Below, one piece after another: positions 1 through 5,071 of a DNA stretch of 5,071 nucleotides (its first letter is position 1; each line of letters starts with the position of its first letter). The stretch comes from Candidatus Omnitrophota bacterium (GTDB lineage: Bacteria; Omnitrophota; Gorgyraeia; Gygaellales; Profunditerraquicolaceae): the NCBI GenBank assembly GCA_016212045.1, contig JACRHO010000093.1, positions 1 through 5,071 on the forward strand, written 5' to 3'. A model generated the notes under the pieces. The model searched no databases and was not told the origin of the DNA. It saw nothing but the letters and a program-made list of their open reading frames with translations. The position numbers were made by a program, and so were the translations under genes.

Positions 1-410
1 ATGGCATTGATGGTTAAAATCCCCAGATTCGGCGGGCAATCAATTAAAATATAGTCATAATCGTTGCGGAAATTATTCAGGGTCTCCCAGAGCCGCGATT
101 CCCGGCTGATCTCGCCGGCTAATTCCTGCTCTAGAGTACTTAAGACAATTGCCGAAGGTGCGATAAATAAATTTTCATCCGCCCTCTGGACAATATCCGC
201 TAAATTTGCCTTTTTGTTAGTTATCTTAGATAAAACATTATAAATGCTTAAATCTGACTTTATATTTAAGCCGGCAGTGGCATGCGCCTGAGGATCTAAG
301 TCTATTAATAAAACCTTGCGGTTGTTTGTGGCTAAGCAGGCAGCTAAATTTATGGCGGTGGTGGTCTTACCGCATCCCCCCTTCTGATTGGCGATGGCAA
401 TAACGCGCAT
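1..410 (-). CDS. ParA/Soj-family ATPase, N-terminal part (runs off the left edge)
   Basis: Translating the minus strand from the ATG at 410-408 gives 136 residues without a stop before the window ends. The protein opens with MRVIAIANQKGGCGKTTTA, the deviant Walker A motif of the ParA/MinD group: KGGCGKTT at residues 10-17, with signature lysine K10 and P-loop lysine K15. VLLIDLDPQAHAT at about 33-45 matches the Walker A' region (usually DxDPQGNAT in Soj/ParA), and YDYILIDCPPNLG at about 118-130 is Walker B, with D124. These ATPases dimerise on ATP, bind DNA nonspecifically, and position chromosomes, plasmids or other cargo, usually with a ParB-type partner. That partner would lie outside the window. 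The start is fixed by an AAAGGAG site six bases upstream. The gene begins 14 bases after the stop of the 188-aa gene, so the two are probably co-transcribed. Family assignment is secure; whether it is the chromosomal Soj or an orphan ParA acting on another cargo cannot be told from this fragment. Confidence 0.95.
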   Translation of the reverse strand, partial: MRVIAIANQKGGCGKTTTAINLAACLATNNRKVLLIDLDPQAHATAGLNIKSDLSIYNVLSKITNKKANLADIVQRADENLFIAPSAIVLSTLEQELAGEISRESRLWETLNNFRNDYDYILIDCPPNLGILTINA

Positions 411-416
411 TAATAT

Positions 417-423
417 CTCCTTT
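417..423 (-). promoter_or_regulatory. Shine-Dalgarno site of the parA-like gene
   Basis: The minus strand reads AAAGGAG, then six bases, then ATG at 410-408. The site lies in the 14-base gap, directly after the TAG stop (427-425) of the upstream 188-aa gene. It supports the chosen start and suggests that ribosomes finishing the upstream gene could reinitiate here. It contrasts with the 188-aa and GH57 genes, which have no such site. Confidence 0.85.
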
Positions 424-424
424 C

Positions 425-991
425 CTATTTTAGAAACCTCACATTATCTATATAGACTACGCCTTTTTTCTCCCCCACGTTCCATTCTTCAACGATAAAA
501 GAAAGCCGCACCATCTCTGACCAATCGCTGATCTTTTTAAAATTTGGAAGTTCTATTTTATAATCCTGCCATTTGACGGGGATATCACGGATATATATTT
601 CTGATGCCTCGCGAAAGATGCTGGCAAGTTCAATCCTTAAAGAAAGTTTATCGGCATAAAAACTTTTCTTTGCCGAAAAACCCAGGGTCTTATATTGAGA
701 CAGGTCCAGTTTATTTAGGTTTATAGTGTAAGTTTCTTTTTTGGCGGGATTAAAGTGGAAATTTATCTTAGCTGCCTCCGGCAAAAGCACGAGTGCAACC
801 TCAGTATTGAGAGGTTCTTTTTTGCGCAGAACCGTAATTAAAATGCCGCTTAGCCCAAAGATAACGGCAAGGCTTAAGAAAAAAAGGCTTTTCACTGCTT
901 GATGTTCTTTTGCCTTATTTTTCTTTTTTAAAGAAGCGTCTAAATAAATATTGGCGAGGTGTTCGTAGATATCCTTCTTATCCATTTTCAT
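425..991 (-). CDS. Membrane-anchored protein with carbohydrate-binding-like C-terminal domain (188 aa)
   Basis: I do not recognise a named family. Residues 1-34 form a lysine-rich, probably helical head (YEHLANIYLDAS, then KKKNKAK), residues 35-55 are one hydrophobic membrane segment, and residues 60-188 are a soluble domain. The head is more basic than the far side, so an N-in topology with the domain in the periplasm is most likely. The soluble part alternates beta-strand-like stretches and ends with WQDYKIEL (141-148), RLSFIVEEW (162-170) and VVYIDNVRF (178-186). The closing 'YIDNVRF' strand after a 'WQDYKIEL' strand is typical of galactose-binding-like beta-sandwiches such as CBM11/CIA30-type domains, so binding of glycan or another envelope ligand is a reasonable inference, not shown. 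The start is either M1 (991) or M3 (985). Neither has a Shine-Dalgarno site, but a strong promoter ends nine bases before M1, implying a leaderless message. The gene sits 33 bases after GH57 and 14 bases before the ParA gene. Confidence 0.75.
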   Translation of the reverse strand: MKMDKKDIYEHLANIYLDASLKKKNKAKEHQAVKSLFFLSLAVIFGLSGILITVLRKKEPLNTEVALVLLPEAAKINFHFNPAKKETYTINLNKLDLSQYKTLGFSAKKSFYADKLSLRIELASIFREASEIYIRDIPVKWQDYKIELPNFKKISDWSEMVRLSFIVEEWNVGEKKGVVYIDNVRFLK

Positions 992-999
992 TTTGGATA

Positions 1000-1028
1000 T
1001 TTATAGCACAAAACTTCTTAGCTGTCAA
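1000..1028 (-). promoter_or_regulatory. Strong sigma70-type promoter for the 188-aa gene and parA
   Basis: Minus strand: TTGACA at 1028-1023 (perfect -35), a 17-base spacer, then TATAAA at 1005-1000 (five of six -10 bases), preceded by TGC, which gives an extended -10. The -35 box overlaps the TGA stop of the GH57 gene. A start point about seven bases past the -10 falls near 994-992, immediately before the ATG at 991-989. This is the best promoter match in the window and uses the same layout as the porin promoter at 4242-4214. Confidence 0.8.
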
Positions 1029-2584
1029 GTAGTTAAGGGGTTTTTTAAATATGCGGGGATTTCTTTATCTATTGCAGTATAAAAATTACTCAAGTGCATT
1101 CTGAAGAGTTGATCAAAATCGCCATTGGTCTCTTCTCCATACCACCAGAACCAATCACTGCCTTCGCAGATATACATCTGTTTCCAGGCCAACTCTAAAT
1201 TTTGATTTTTGATTTTTGATTTTTGATTTTCTAACTCCTCCCTCGCCTTCGCCAGCCACTCCCAGGCCTTGGCTTTAGCGGGATTATCCATCCATTTGTT
1301 AAAATTGCTGTTTATCCAAGAGCCAGAGGTGAGATTTTTTATCTGCGATTTTGGCGGATGAGACCCAAGATACTCGCTGATAGTAACGGCCTTCAAGAAT
1401 TTTGCCTCCGATAAATTTTGGTAAAGTAGTTCCAAAAAGTCATGGCCGTCATTTTTATAATACTCCCAGGCATTTTCTCCGTCCATCGCAATAGCCACCA
1501 GCGGGTCTTTATCTTTAAATTCCTGATTAATATTTTCTAAATGTTGCATAAAATCGCTGACTGCCTCTTTTGCGCTCTGGCGGTGATAAACGAACCCGAT
1601 CAAGTCAGAAAGGTTTCTGTCGCGAAAGACGACATTTAAATTACCATCCTTTCTTTTTAGAAGATAGGGCTGATATAAAAGTTTAGTTTCTCTTTTTTTC
1701 TTTTTTAAAGACTTAAATAAAATTGCCTCATCAGCCACTATCCAATCTATGCCTGCCTGAATTATAAAAGGTAATATGTGTTCACTTACCGATTGCTCTG
1801 AAGGCCACATCCCGCGGGGCCTGGTTCCGAATCTCTGCTGGTAAAACTCTAACGCAGAATCTACCTGCGCCCGGACATCATCAGGATAAGAAAAATTTAT
1901 CTTAGGCAAAATACTTTTGAGATTTGCCTCTTTGGCAATTTTAGTATTATAGAGAAGTGGTAAGATAGGATGATAGTAAGGACTTAACGTTAGCTCAATC
2001 TGATTATTTTCTACAAACTTTTTATAGGCAGGGATGATTTGCGCAATTATCTCCAGCTGCTTATCTAAGACAATTCTTTTTTCTTCCTCGCTAAAATGCC
2101 TGGCCTTTTGAAGGATTCTTTTTAATTCCGCAATACCTTCCCTAAAATACGGGTCAATCCAGCTCAAATTAAACCAAACCTGCAAATCTAAATAATCTTG
2201 TGTATTAAATTCTTTATTTGTTTTTTGCTTAAAAAATAAATCATAATAACGCGGATGGCTTGAAATAACCTTCTCTTTGTTAATCATAAAGAAGTTTTTC
2301 AGAATAAAATCTTTTTCTTCTTTGGTAAGTTCTGCGGCAGGTTTGTAAGAAAGTTCTAAAAATCTGTCTTTGACTAGTGTGTTGCTATAATCCTCTAATT
2401 GCTCAAGTAAAGAAGGAACAAGATTAAAGGTTTGATGAATTGCAGGGTATTTCTCTAAAACTTGCACCATATCCAGGTAATCCTTAACCCCGTGCAGGCG
2501 CGCCCAAGGAAGACTCGTCTCCTGGGTTAAGAGATTTTTGTAATACGGCTGGTGCATGTGGAAGATGAAGGCAAGGTATAACAT
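1025..2584 (-). CDS. Glycoside hydrolase family 57 protein (COG1449-type alpha-amylase/alpha-mannosidase-like)
   Basis: The 519-residue protein has the GH57 motif series in order. HMHQPYY at 9-15 is region 1. SPYYHPILPLL at 201-211 is the likely region 2. GMWPSEQSVSE at 258-268 places the expected nucleophile at E263 (region 3). IAMDGENAWEYY at 365-376 places the expected acid/base at D368 (region 4). EGSDWFWWYGEE at 474-485 is region 5. GH57 enzymes are retaining alpha-glucan hydrolases or transferases (amylase, amylopullulanase, 4-alpha-glucanotransferase, branching enzyme). This subgroup is poorly characterised, so the exact reaction is not assignable. There is no signal peptide, so it should act in the cytoplasm, probably on glycogen or maltodextrin. 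The start is fixed by the catalytic HMHQP motif lying at residues 9-13. Two oddities: no Shine-Dalgarno site and a terminator directly upstream, and residues about 452-463 are encoded by a 7-bp tandem repeat. Confidence 0.92.
   Translation of the reverse strand: MLYLAFIFHMHQPYYKNLLTQETSLPWARLHGVKDYLDMVQVLEKYPAIHQTFNLVPSLLEQLEDYSNTLVKDRFLELSYKPAAELTKEEKDFILKNFFMINKEKVISSHPRYYDLFFKQKTNKEFNTQDYLDLQVWFNLSWIDPYFREGIAELKRILQKARHFSEEEKRIVLDKQLEIIAQIIPAYKKFVENNQIELTLSPYYHPILPLLYNTKIAKEANLKSILPKINFSYPDDVRAQVDSALEFYQQRFGTRPRGMWPSEQSVSEHILPFIIQAGIDWIVADEAILFKSLKKKKRETKLLYQPYLLKRKDGNLNVVFRDRNLSDLIGFVYHRQSAKEAVSDFMQHLENINQEFKDKDPLVAIAMDGENAWEYYKNDGHDFLELLYQNLSEAKFLKAVTISEYLGSHPPKSQIKNLTSGSWINSNFNKWMDNPAKAKAWEWLAKAREELENQKSKIKNQNLELAWKQMYICEGSDWFWWYGEETNGDFDQLFRMHLSNFYTAIDKEIPAYLKNPLTT
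1200..1230. repeat. Heptanucleotide tandem repeat inside the GH57 gene
   Basis: The plus strand carries the unit TTTGATT four times without error at 1201-1228, with 7-base periodicity from 1200 to 1230. In the GH57 coding direction it reads as AATCAAA units. Seven is not a multiple of three, so gain or loss of one unit would shift the frame ahead of the last catalytic motif (residues 474-485). As it stands, the repeat encodes a polar stretch, roughly NQKSKIKNQN, in a presumed surface loop between two helical segments. Confidence 0.9.
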
Positions 2585-2590
2585 ATTTAT

Positions 2591-2625
2591 AAAAAAACCC
2601 TCGGGAGATTGCTCCCCCGAGGGTT
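2591..2625 (-). terminator. Rho-independent terminator of the porin gene
   Basis: In the minus direction AACCCTCGGG (2625-2616) pairs perfectly with CCCGAGGGTT (2605-2596) around a ten-base loop. The hairpin runs into a T-run (seven T's at 2597-2591, the first two also in the stem). The hairpin lies 21 bases after the porin stop codon. The plus direction has no T-run after the hairpin, so it should act only on minus-strand transcripts. The GH57 start codon follows just six bases past the T-run. Confidence 0.92.
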
Positions 2626-2646
2626 GTCGTTCCTACATAAGTTAGA

Positions 2647-4029
2647 TTAGAAGGTAACTTTCATTGAACCAATCACTTGGCTCGCAGTCTTCTTATTCAC
2701 TTTATCATATACAGCGCCCGGGATATATAGACCCGTGGTTAAACCTAATTGCACATCCTCTGTATAATCATAGGTGAGGCCTAGGTCAATCTCATCAGCC
2801 AGATGTTTTTTGTCACCTTTTACGGTTATATCAGTATCGGCTCCTATGCCACTTAAATCTCTTGTAGCATCTGCAGCAATATTATATGTCTGAAGGATTC
2901 TGATGTGATGCCAATCTAATTTAACCGTTAGATCATCCATCGGCTTCATACTACTGCCTAAGTTGAGCACCTGGGCATTAGAATAACCTACGATGCGGTT
3001 AAATATGGTTCCACCTGCCTGGTCCTCAAACATTGGGTTCCAGCCAGTGTAGTTATCAGAAACTGATCGGTCTTTATCACCAGATAGGCGGGTGTAACTT
3101 AAGTTGATCGCAGGATTGTATTTTACCTTAGGTAATGCATAGTTAGAAACTAATTGTAGAGCATAAGCATTAACTTTTGATTTTGTGCCTGCTGTCCTTA
3201 GCTCGTCAGGATATAAAGATGTAGAAGCATAGTGGTCTCCAAATTGCCAAGCACCTTCCAAACCTAAGGTCAAATTCTCAATGCCCGTATAAACTGTTCT
3301 GGCACCGAGGGTATTCAACCTTTCTCCTTGTCCAGGAGTAGTTGTCATTCCGGTGCTACCCCAACTTCTATCTCTTGACCAGAGATATCCTTCAGCTGTG
3401 AGATCTTTTCTGAGTGCATAATTGGCATTTAAACCCCATAAATTGACATCATTTGCGGTTGCAACAGCATTTTCTTCTATCTTGGCATAAACCAAATCTA
3501 CTACCAGAGGATCATAATTCAAGGTAGCTTTTACTGCATCAAATGCCTTACGCACACTTAAATCTCTCCAATATGAAGGTAAGTTGCTATCTGCGGTTGC
3601 CGTAGCATTGGTATCAATGTCGCCAATGATTAAGGTATTACCATACCTTAATTCCTGACGGCCAACTACCAGGGTTAAAGGAGAATACAAAAACTCCTTT
3701 AAGGTAACATAAGCCAGGTCAAGGTCTATATCACTATCGTTCTCTGATGTAGCACCACCTGCTGTACCTTCCTTACCCCAAACTCTTTCATTAAGGAGCC
3801 TTACAGTTGTGGCTACATTATCAGTAAGGTCAGCATCTATTCTTACGCGGACAGCACTAAGGATTGCATCTTGTTTTTCGTTGGTATCTGTTAATTGATA
3901 GCTATTCCTACCCGCTCCGCGTACTAATAGATCGCCGCTTACCTTAACATTCTGGACTGCGGCGTAGGCAGAAACTGCCAAGCCCACAACGAACGCCAGC
4001 GCCAGAATTAGGATTAAGCGTTTACTCAT
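2647..4029 (-). CDS. Outer-membrane beta-barrel porin-like protein (alginate-export-like)
   Basis: The 460-residue protein starts with a classical Sec signal peptide: MSKR, a hydrophobic core at about 5-20, then SAYA, with predicted cleavage after A23. The mature part consists of alternating-pattern segments separated by polar, variable loops, and the chain ends in phenylalanine (MKVTF), the usual C-terminal signature recognised by the BAM assembly machinery. Segments such as the arginine-rich strand at about 60-85, IDLDLAYVTLKEF (101-113) and VVGRQELRYGN (121-131) resemble alginate-export/phosphate-selective-type porins, so passive or selective uptake across the outer membrane is the likely role. 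The substrate cannot be read from sequence. The start is set by a strong AAAGGAGG site nine bases upstream. The gene has its own promoter, a leader of about 180 nt and its own terminator, which suggests separate, high-level expression. The exact porin family is less certain than the barrel assignment. Confidence 0.85.
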   Translation of the reverse strand: MSKRLILILALAFVVGLAVSAYAAVQNVKVSGDLLVRGAGRNSYQLTDTNEKQDAILSAVRVRIDADLTDNVATTVRLLNERVWGKEGTAGGATSENDSDIDLDLAYVTLKEFLYSPLTLVVGRQELRYGNTLIIGDIDTNATATADSNLPSYWRDLSVRKAFDAVKATLNYDPLVVDLVYAKIEENAVATANDVNLWGLNANYALRKDLTAEGYLWSRDRSWGSTGMTTTPGQGERLNTLGARTVYTGIENLTLGLEGAWQFGDHYASTSLYPDELRTAGTKSKVNAYALQLVSNYALPKVKYNPAINLSYTRLSGDKDRSVSDNYTGWNPMFEDQAGGTIFNRIVGYSNAQVLNLGSSMKPMDDLTVKLDWHHIRILQTYNIAADATRDLSGIGADTDITVKGDKKHLADEIDLGLTYDYTEDVQLGLTTGLYIPGAVYDKVNKKTASQVIGSMKVTF

Positions 4030-4038
4030 TTTTTATTT

Positions 4039-4046
4039 CCTCCTTT
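4039..4046 (-). promoter_or_regulatory. Strong Shine-Dalgarno site of the porin gene
   Basis: The minus strand reads AAAGGAGG, nine bases before the ATG at 4029-4027. The surrounding bases are almost all A and T, which keeps the site unstructured. It is the strongest ribosome-binding site in the window with a correctly spaced start codon. Confidence 0.92.
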
Positions 4047-4113
4047 AAAAATAAAACTTTAAATATATTTAACTAGGGGTTAAAAAATATTTCCTAGAGA
4101 ATTACTATCTATT

Positions 4114-4200
4114 TTATATCACCGGTTTTAGCTGACCTCGGGCTTAGTTTTTCTTTCACCTCCCTTTCGCCTAAAATTAAAGTCATATCCAGTGGTATAA
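4114..4200 (-). promoter_or_regulatory. Possible folded RNA element in the porin leader (type unknown)
   Basis: Within the predicted 5' leader, TTATACCACTGG (4200-4189) can pair with CCGGTGATATAA (4125-4114): eleven of twelve positions pair, including one G-U, with one C-A mismatch. The enclosed 63 nt contain a further six-base match, TTTTAG (4176-4171) with CTAAAA (4131-4126), and a purine-rich segment containing GGGAGGTGA (4164-4156). That segment resembles a Shine-Dalgarno site but has no start codon at a useful distance. I compared it by eye with common riboswitch consensus sequences (cobalamin, c-di-GMP-I, SAM-I, TPP, fluoride and others) and found no convincing match. It could be a regulatory or message-stabilising structure, or a chance pairing. 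Confidence 0.35.
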
Positions 4201-4213
4201 CCTAATTGCCTTC

Positions 4214-4242
4214 TTTTTAGCATATAACTCTTTATTTGTCAA
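4214..4242 (-). promoter_or_regulatory. Sigma70-type promoter of the porin gene
   Basis: Minus strand: TTGACA at 4242-4237 (perfect -35), a 17-base spacer, then TAAAAA at 4219-4214 (four of six -10 bases), preceded by TGC as an extended -10. Transcription would begin near 4207, giving a leader of about 178 nt before the porin ATG. The -35 box overlaps the last codons of the methyltransferase gene, the same arrangement as the promoter at 1028-1000. Confidence 0.7.
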
Positions 4243-4972
4243 GTATTTTTTGGGATTTCTTCGCCTGAATCATCAGGTGCCTGCCGAACAATAGTTCTTT
4301 AGAAAGCAAGACCTTATTTATCCTGCGATAGTCTATGCCGCCCTTTTTAAGCGCGCGCCTCTGTTTCTGCCAGGCCTGAAATTTGATAAAGGGCAGTAAA
4401 AACCATAAACCCAGGCCATCGTAGACGCTGGTAAAAATACCTTCTACCTTAAAGCCGCTGGCGGACAATAAATATTCTAATTCCTGATAGCGATAAGGAA
4501 CAAGGTGGAGATTAAAGATAACTTCTTTGGGATTTTTGGCCTGGTCCAAGGGCGGCTCGCGGAAGTATTCATAAGCCCCTTCAAAAAGATAACGCAAACG
4601 GGACTTGAGGTTTAATATATTGGGGGTGGATAAAATCAGGGTACCATTACTTTTGAGGATACGGTTTACTTCGGATAAAACAATATAGGGATTTTTTAAA
4701 TGTTCTATTATTTCAAGGAACAAAATATAATCAAAAGAATTATCAGGGAAAGGTATTTCTTTTGTAACATCGCAATTCCGGAATTCTATCTCATTCCTGT
4801 ATCTAAATCTATCTTGGTCTATATCTGCGGCCACAACCTTAAAGCCCAAGCCCAGTGCCATTTTGGCATAATCGCCATCGCCGCAACCGATATCCAAAAG
4901 CCGACCCCTACCCTCCTCTCCTTCTAAAATATCTTTTACTTTCTCCAGGAGGTAGTTTTTCTTTTGCGCCAT
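4232..4972 (-). CDS. Class I SAM-dependent methyltransferase
   Basis: The 246-residue protein has a Methyltransf_11/23-type Rossmann fold. Motif I is LLDIGCGDGDY at 25-35 (SAM glycine loop). VVAADID at 46-52 carries the acidic residues expected to hold the ribose. IPFPDNSFDYILFLEIIEHL at 73-92 is motif II, and ILKSNGTLILSTPN at 105-118 is the following strand and loop. A C-terminal segment, HLVPYRYQELEYLLSASGF (156-174), is of the kind seen in UbiG-like methyltransferases and in those of polysaccharide or lipid gene clusters. Residues about 189-210 are hydrophobic then basic (LWFLLPFIKF, WQKQRR) and might touch the membrane. The methyl acceptor is unknown: a sugar, lipid or small molecule is more likely than nucleic acid, but this is inference. 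There is no Shine-Dalgarno site; the start lies one base after the stop of the upstream gene, so translation is probably coupled. Confidence 0.9.
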   Translation of the reverse strand: MAQKKNYLLEKVKDILEGEEGRGRLLDIGCGDGDYAKMALGLGFKVVAADIDQDRFRYRNEIEFRNCDVTKEIPFPDNSFDYILFLEIIEHLKNPYIVLSEVNRILKSNGTLILSTPNILNLKSRLRYLFEGAYEYFREPPLDQAKNPKEVIFNLHLVPYRYQELEYLLSASGFKVEGIFTSVYDGLGLWFLLPFIKFQAWQKQRRALKKGGIDYRRINKVLLSKELLFGRHLMIQAKKSQKILDK

Positions 4973-4973
4973 T

Positions 4974-5071
4974 CTAAAAAGGTTGAATTTTTATTACTTC
5001 ATCGGCCGTTCGGAGCGCTTGGGATATTGCGACTTCGGGCCTAAGGAAATAGTGATAATGACGCTTGAGCC
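4974..5071 (-). CDS. C-terminal end of an unidentified gene co-transcribed with the methyltransferase
   Basis: The minus strand is open from the right edge to a TAG at 4976-4974, giving 31 residues that begin LKRHYHYFLRPEVA and end EVIKIQPF. The TAG is separated by one base from the ATG of the methyltransferase (4972-4970), the usual spacing of coupled genes, and it explains the missing ribosome-binding site there. A basic, aromatic tail with 'Y-x-FLRP' recalls the C-terminal ends of B12-binding-domain radical SAM proteins (BchE-like), which often sit beside methyltransferases. Thirty-one residues are too few to be sure. Of the other two frames, one has an early stop and the other is open to a TAA near 4990 with a less protein-like tail. 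Confidence 0.6.
   Translation of the reverse strand, partial: LKRHYHYFLRPEVAISQALRTADEVIKIQPF

Noticed and set aside
2586..2614. Promoter for GH57 using TATAAA at 2591-2586
   Set aside because: The -10-like sequence abuts the ATG, which would place the transcript start inside the coding region. The 17-base spacing gives GAGCAA instead of a -35 box.
4059..4072. Perfect 14-bp palindrome TTAAATATATTTAA upstream of the porin gene
   Set aside because: It consists only of A and T in a very AT-rich leader, where such palindromes arise easily. It lies downstream of the predicted transcription start and has no recognisable operator pattern.
4114..4200. Assignment of the porin leader to a known riboswitch (cobalamin or c-di-GMP-I)
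   Set aside because: The GGGAGGTGAAAG stretch and the GAGGTCAGC stretch look superficially similar to pieces of those aptamers, but the full conserved cores, the B12 box and the expected overall lengths are absent.
4700..4927. A 75-codon open frame on the plus strand
   Set aside because: It lies wholly antisense to the region encoding the conserved SAM-binding motifs of the methyltransferase, has no ribosome-binding site and no recognisable domain, and is a shadow frame.
4944..4952. AGGAGG on the plus strand at about 4947
   Set aside because: No plus-strand reading frame with a plausible protein follows it, and it falls inside the N-terminal codons of the methyltransferase.

Overview
The window reads as a piece of a chromosome from a Gram-negative-type (diderm) bacterium of low to moderate GC content, and every gene lies on the minus strand. 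The diderm reading rests on an exported protein with a signal peptide, a beta-barrel pattern and a C-terminal phenylalanine. The combination of an abundant-type alginate-export-like porin, a COG1449-type GH57 enzyme and a small lysine-rich membrane protein recalls uncultured Omnitrophota genomes. That placement is from memory and is only tentative.

In transcription order (right to left): (1) 5071-4974 holds the last 31 codons of an unidentified gene, whose stop lies one base before (2) a class I SAM-dependent methyltransferase (4972-4232). (3) A consensus-like sigma70 promoter (4242-4214) overlaps the last codons of the methyltransferase. It is followed by a leader of about 180 nt with a possible folded RNA (4200-4114), a strong Shine-Dalgarno site, the porin-like gene (4029-2647) and a clear intrinsic terminator (2625-2591). 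The porin therefore looks like a separately expressed, probably highly expressed, single-gene unit. (4) A cytoplasmic GH57 glycosidase (2584-1025) begins only six bases after the terminator's T-run, with no visible ribosome-binding site, and carries a heptanucleotide tandem repeat inside its coding sequence. (5) A second strong promoter (1028-1000) overlaps the GH57 stop codon and points at a 188-aa membrane-anchored protein (991-425). That protein's C-terminal half looks like a carbohydrate-binding-type beta-sandwich, and its message would be leaderless or nearly so. (6) A ParA/Soj-type ATPase starts at 410 and runs off the left edge.

The likely themes are cell-envelope function (porin, methyltransferase) and alpha-glucan handling (GH57, possibly the 188-aa protein). 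The ParA gene is tied by spacing to the 188-aa gene. No mobile element, CRISPR array, tRNA or rRNA was seen, and no non-coding stretch exceeds about 200 bases. The least explained items are the porin leader, the terminator/start-codon arrangement before GH57, and the 188-aa protein linked to ParA.
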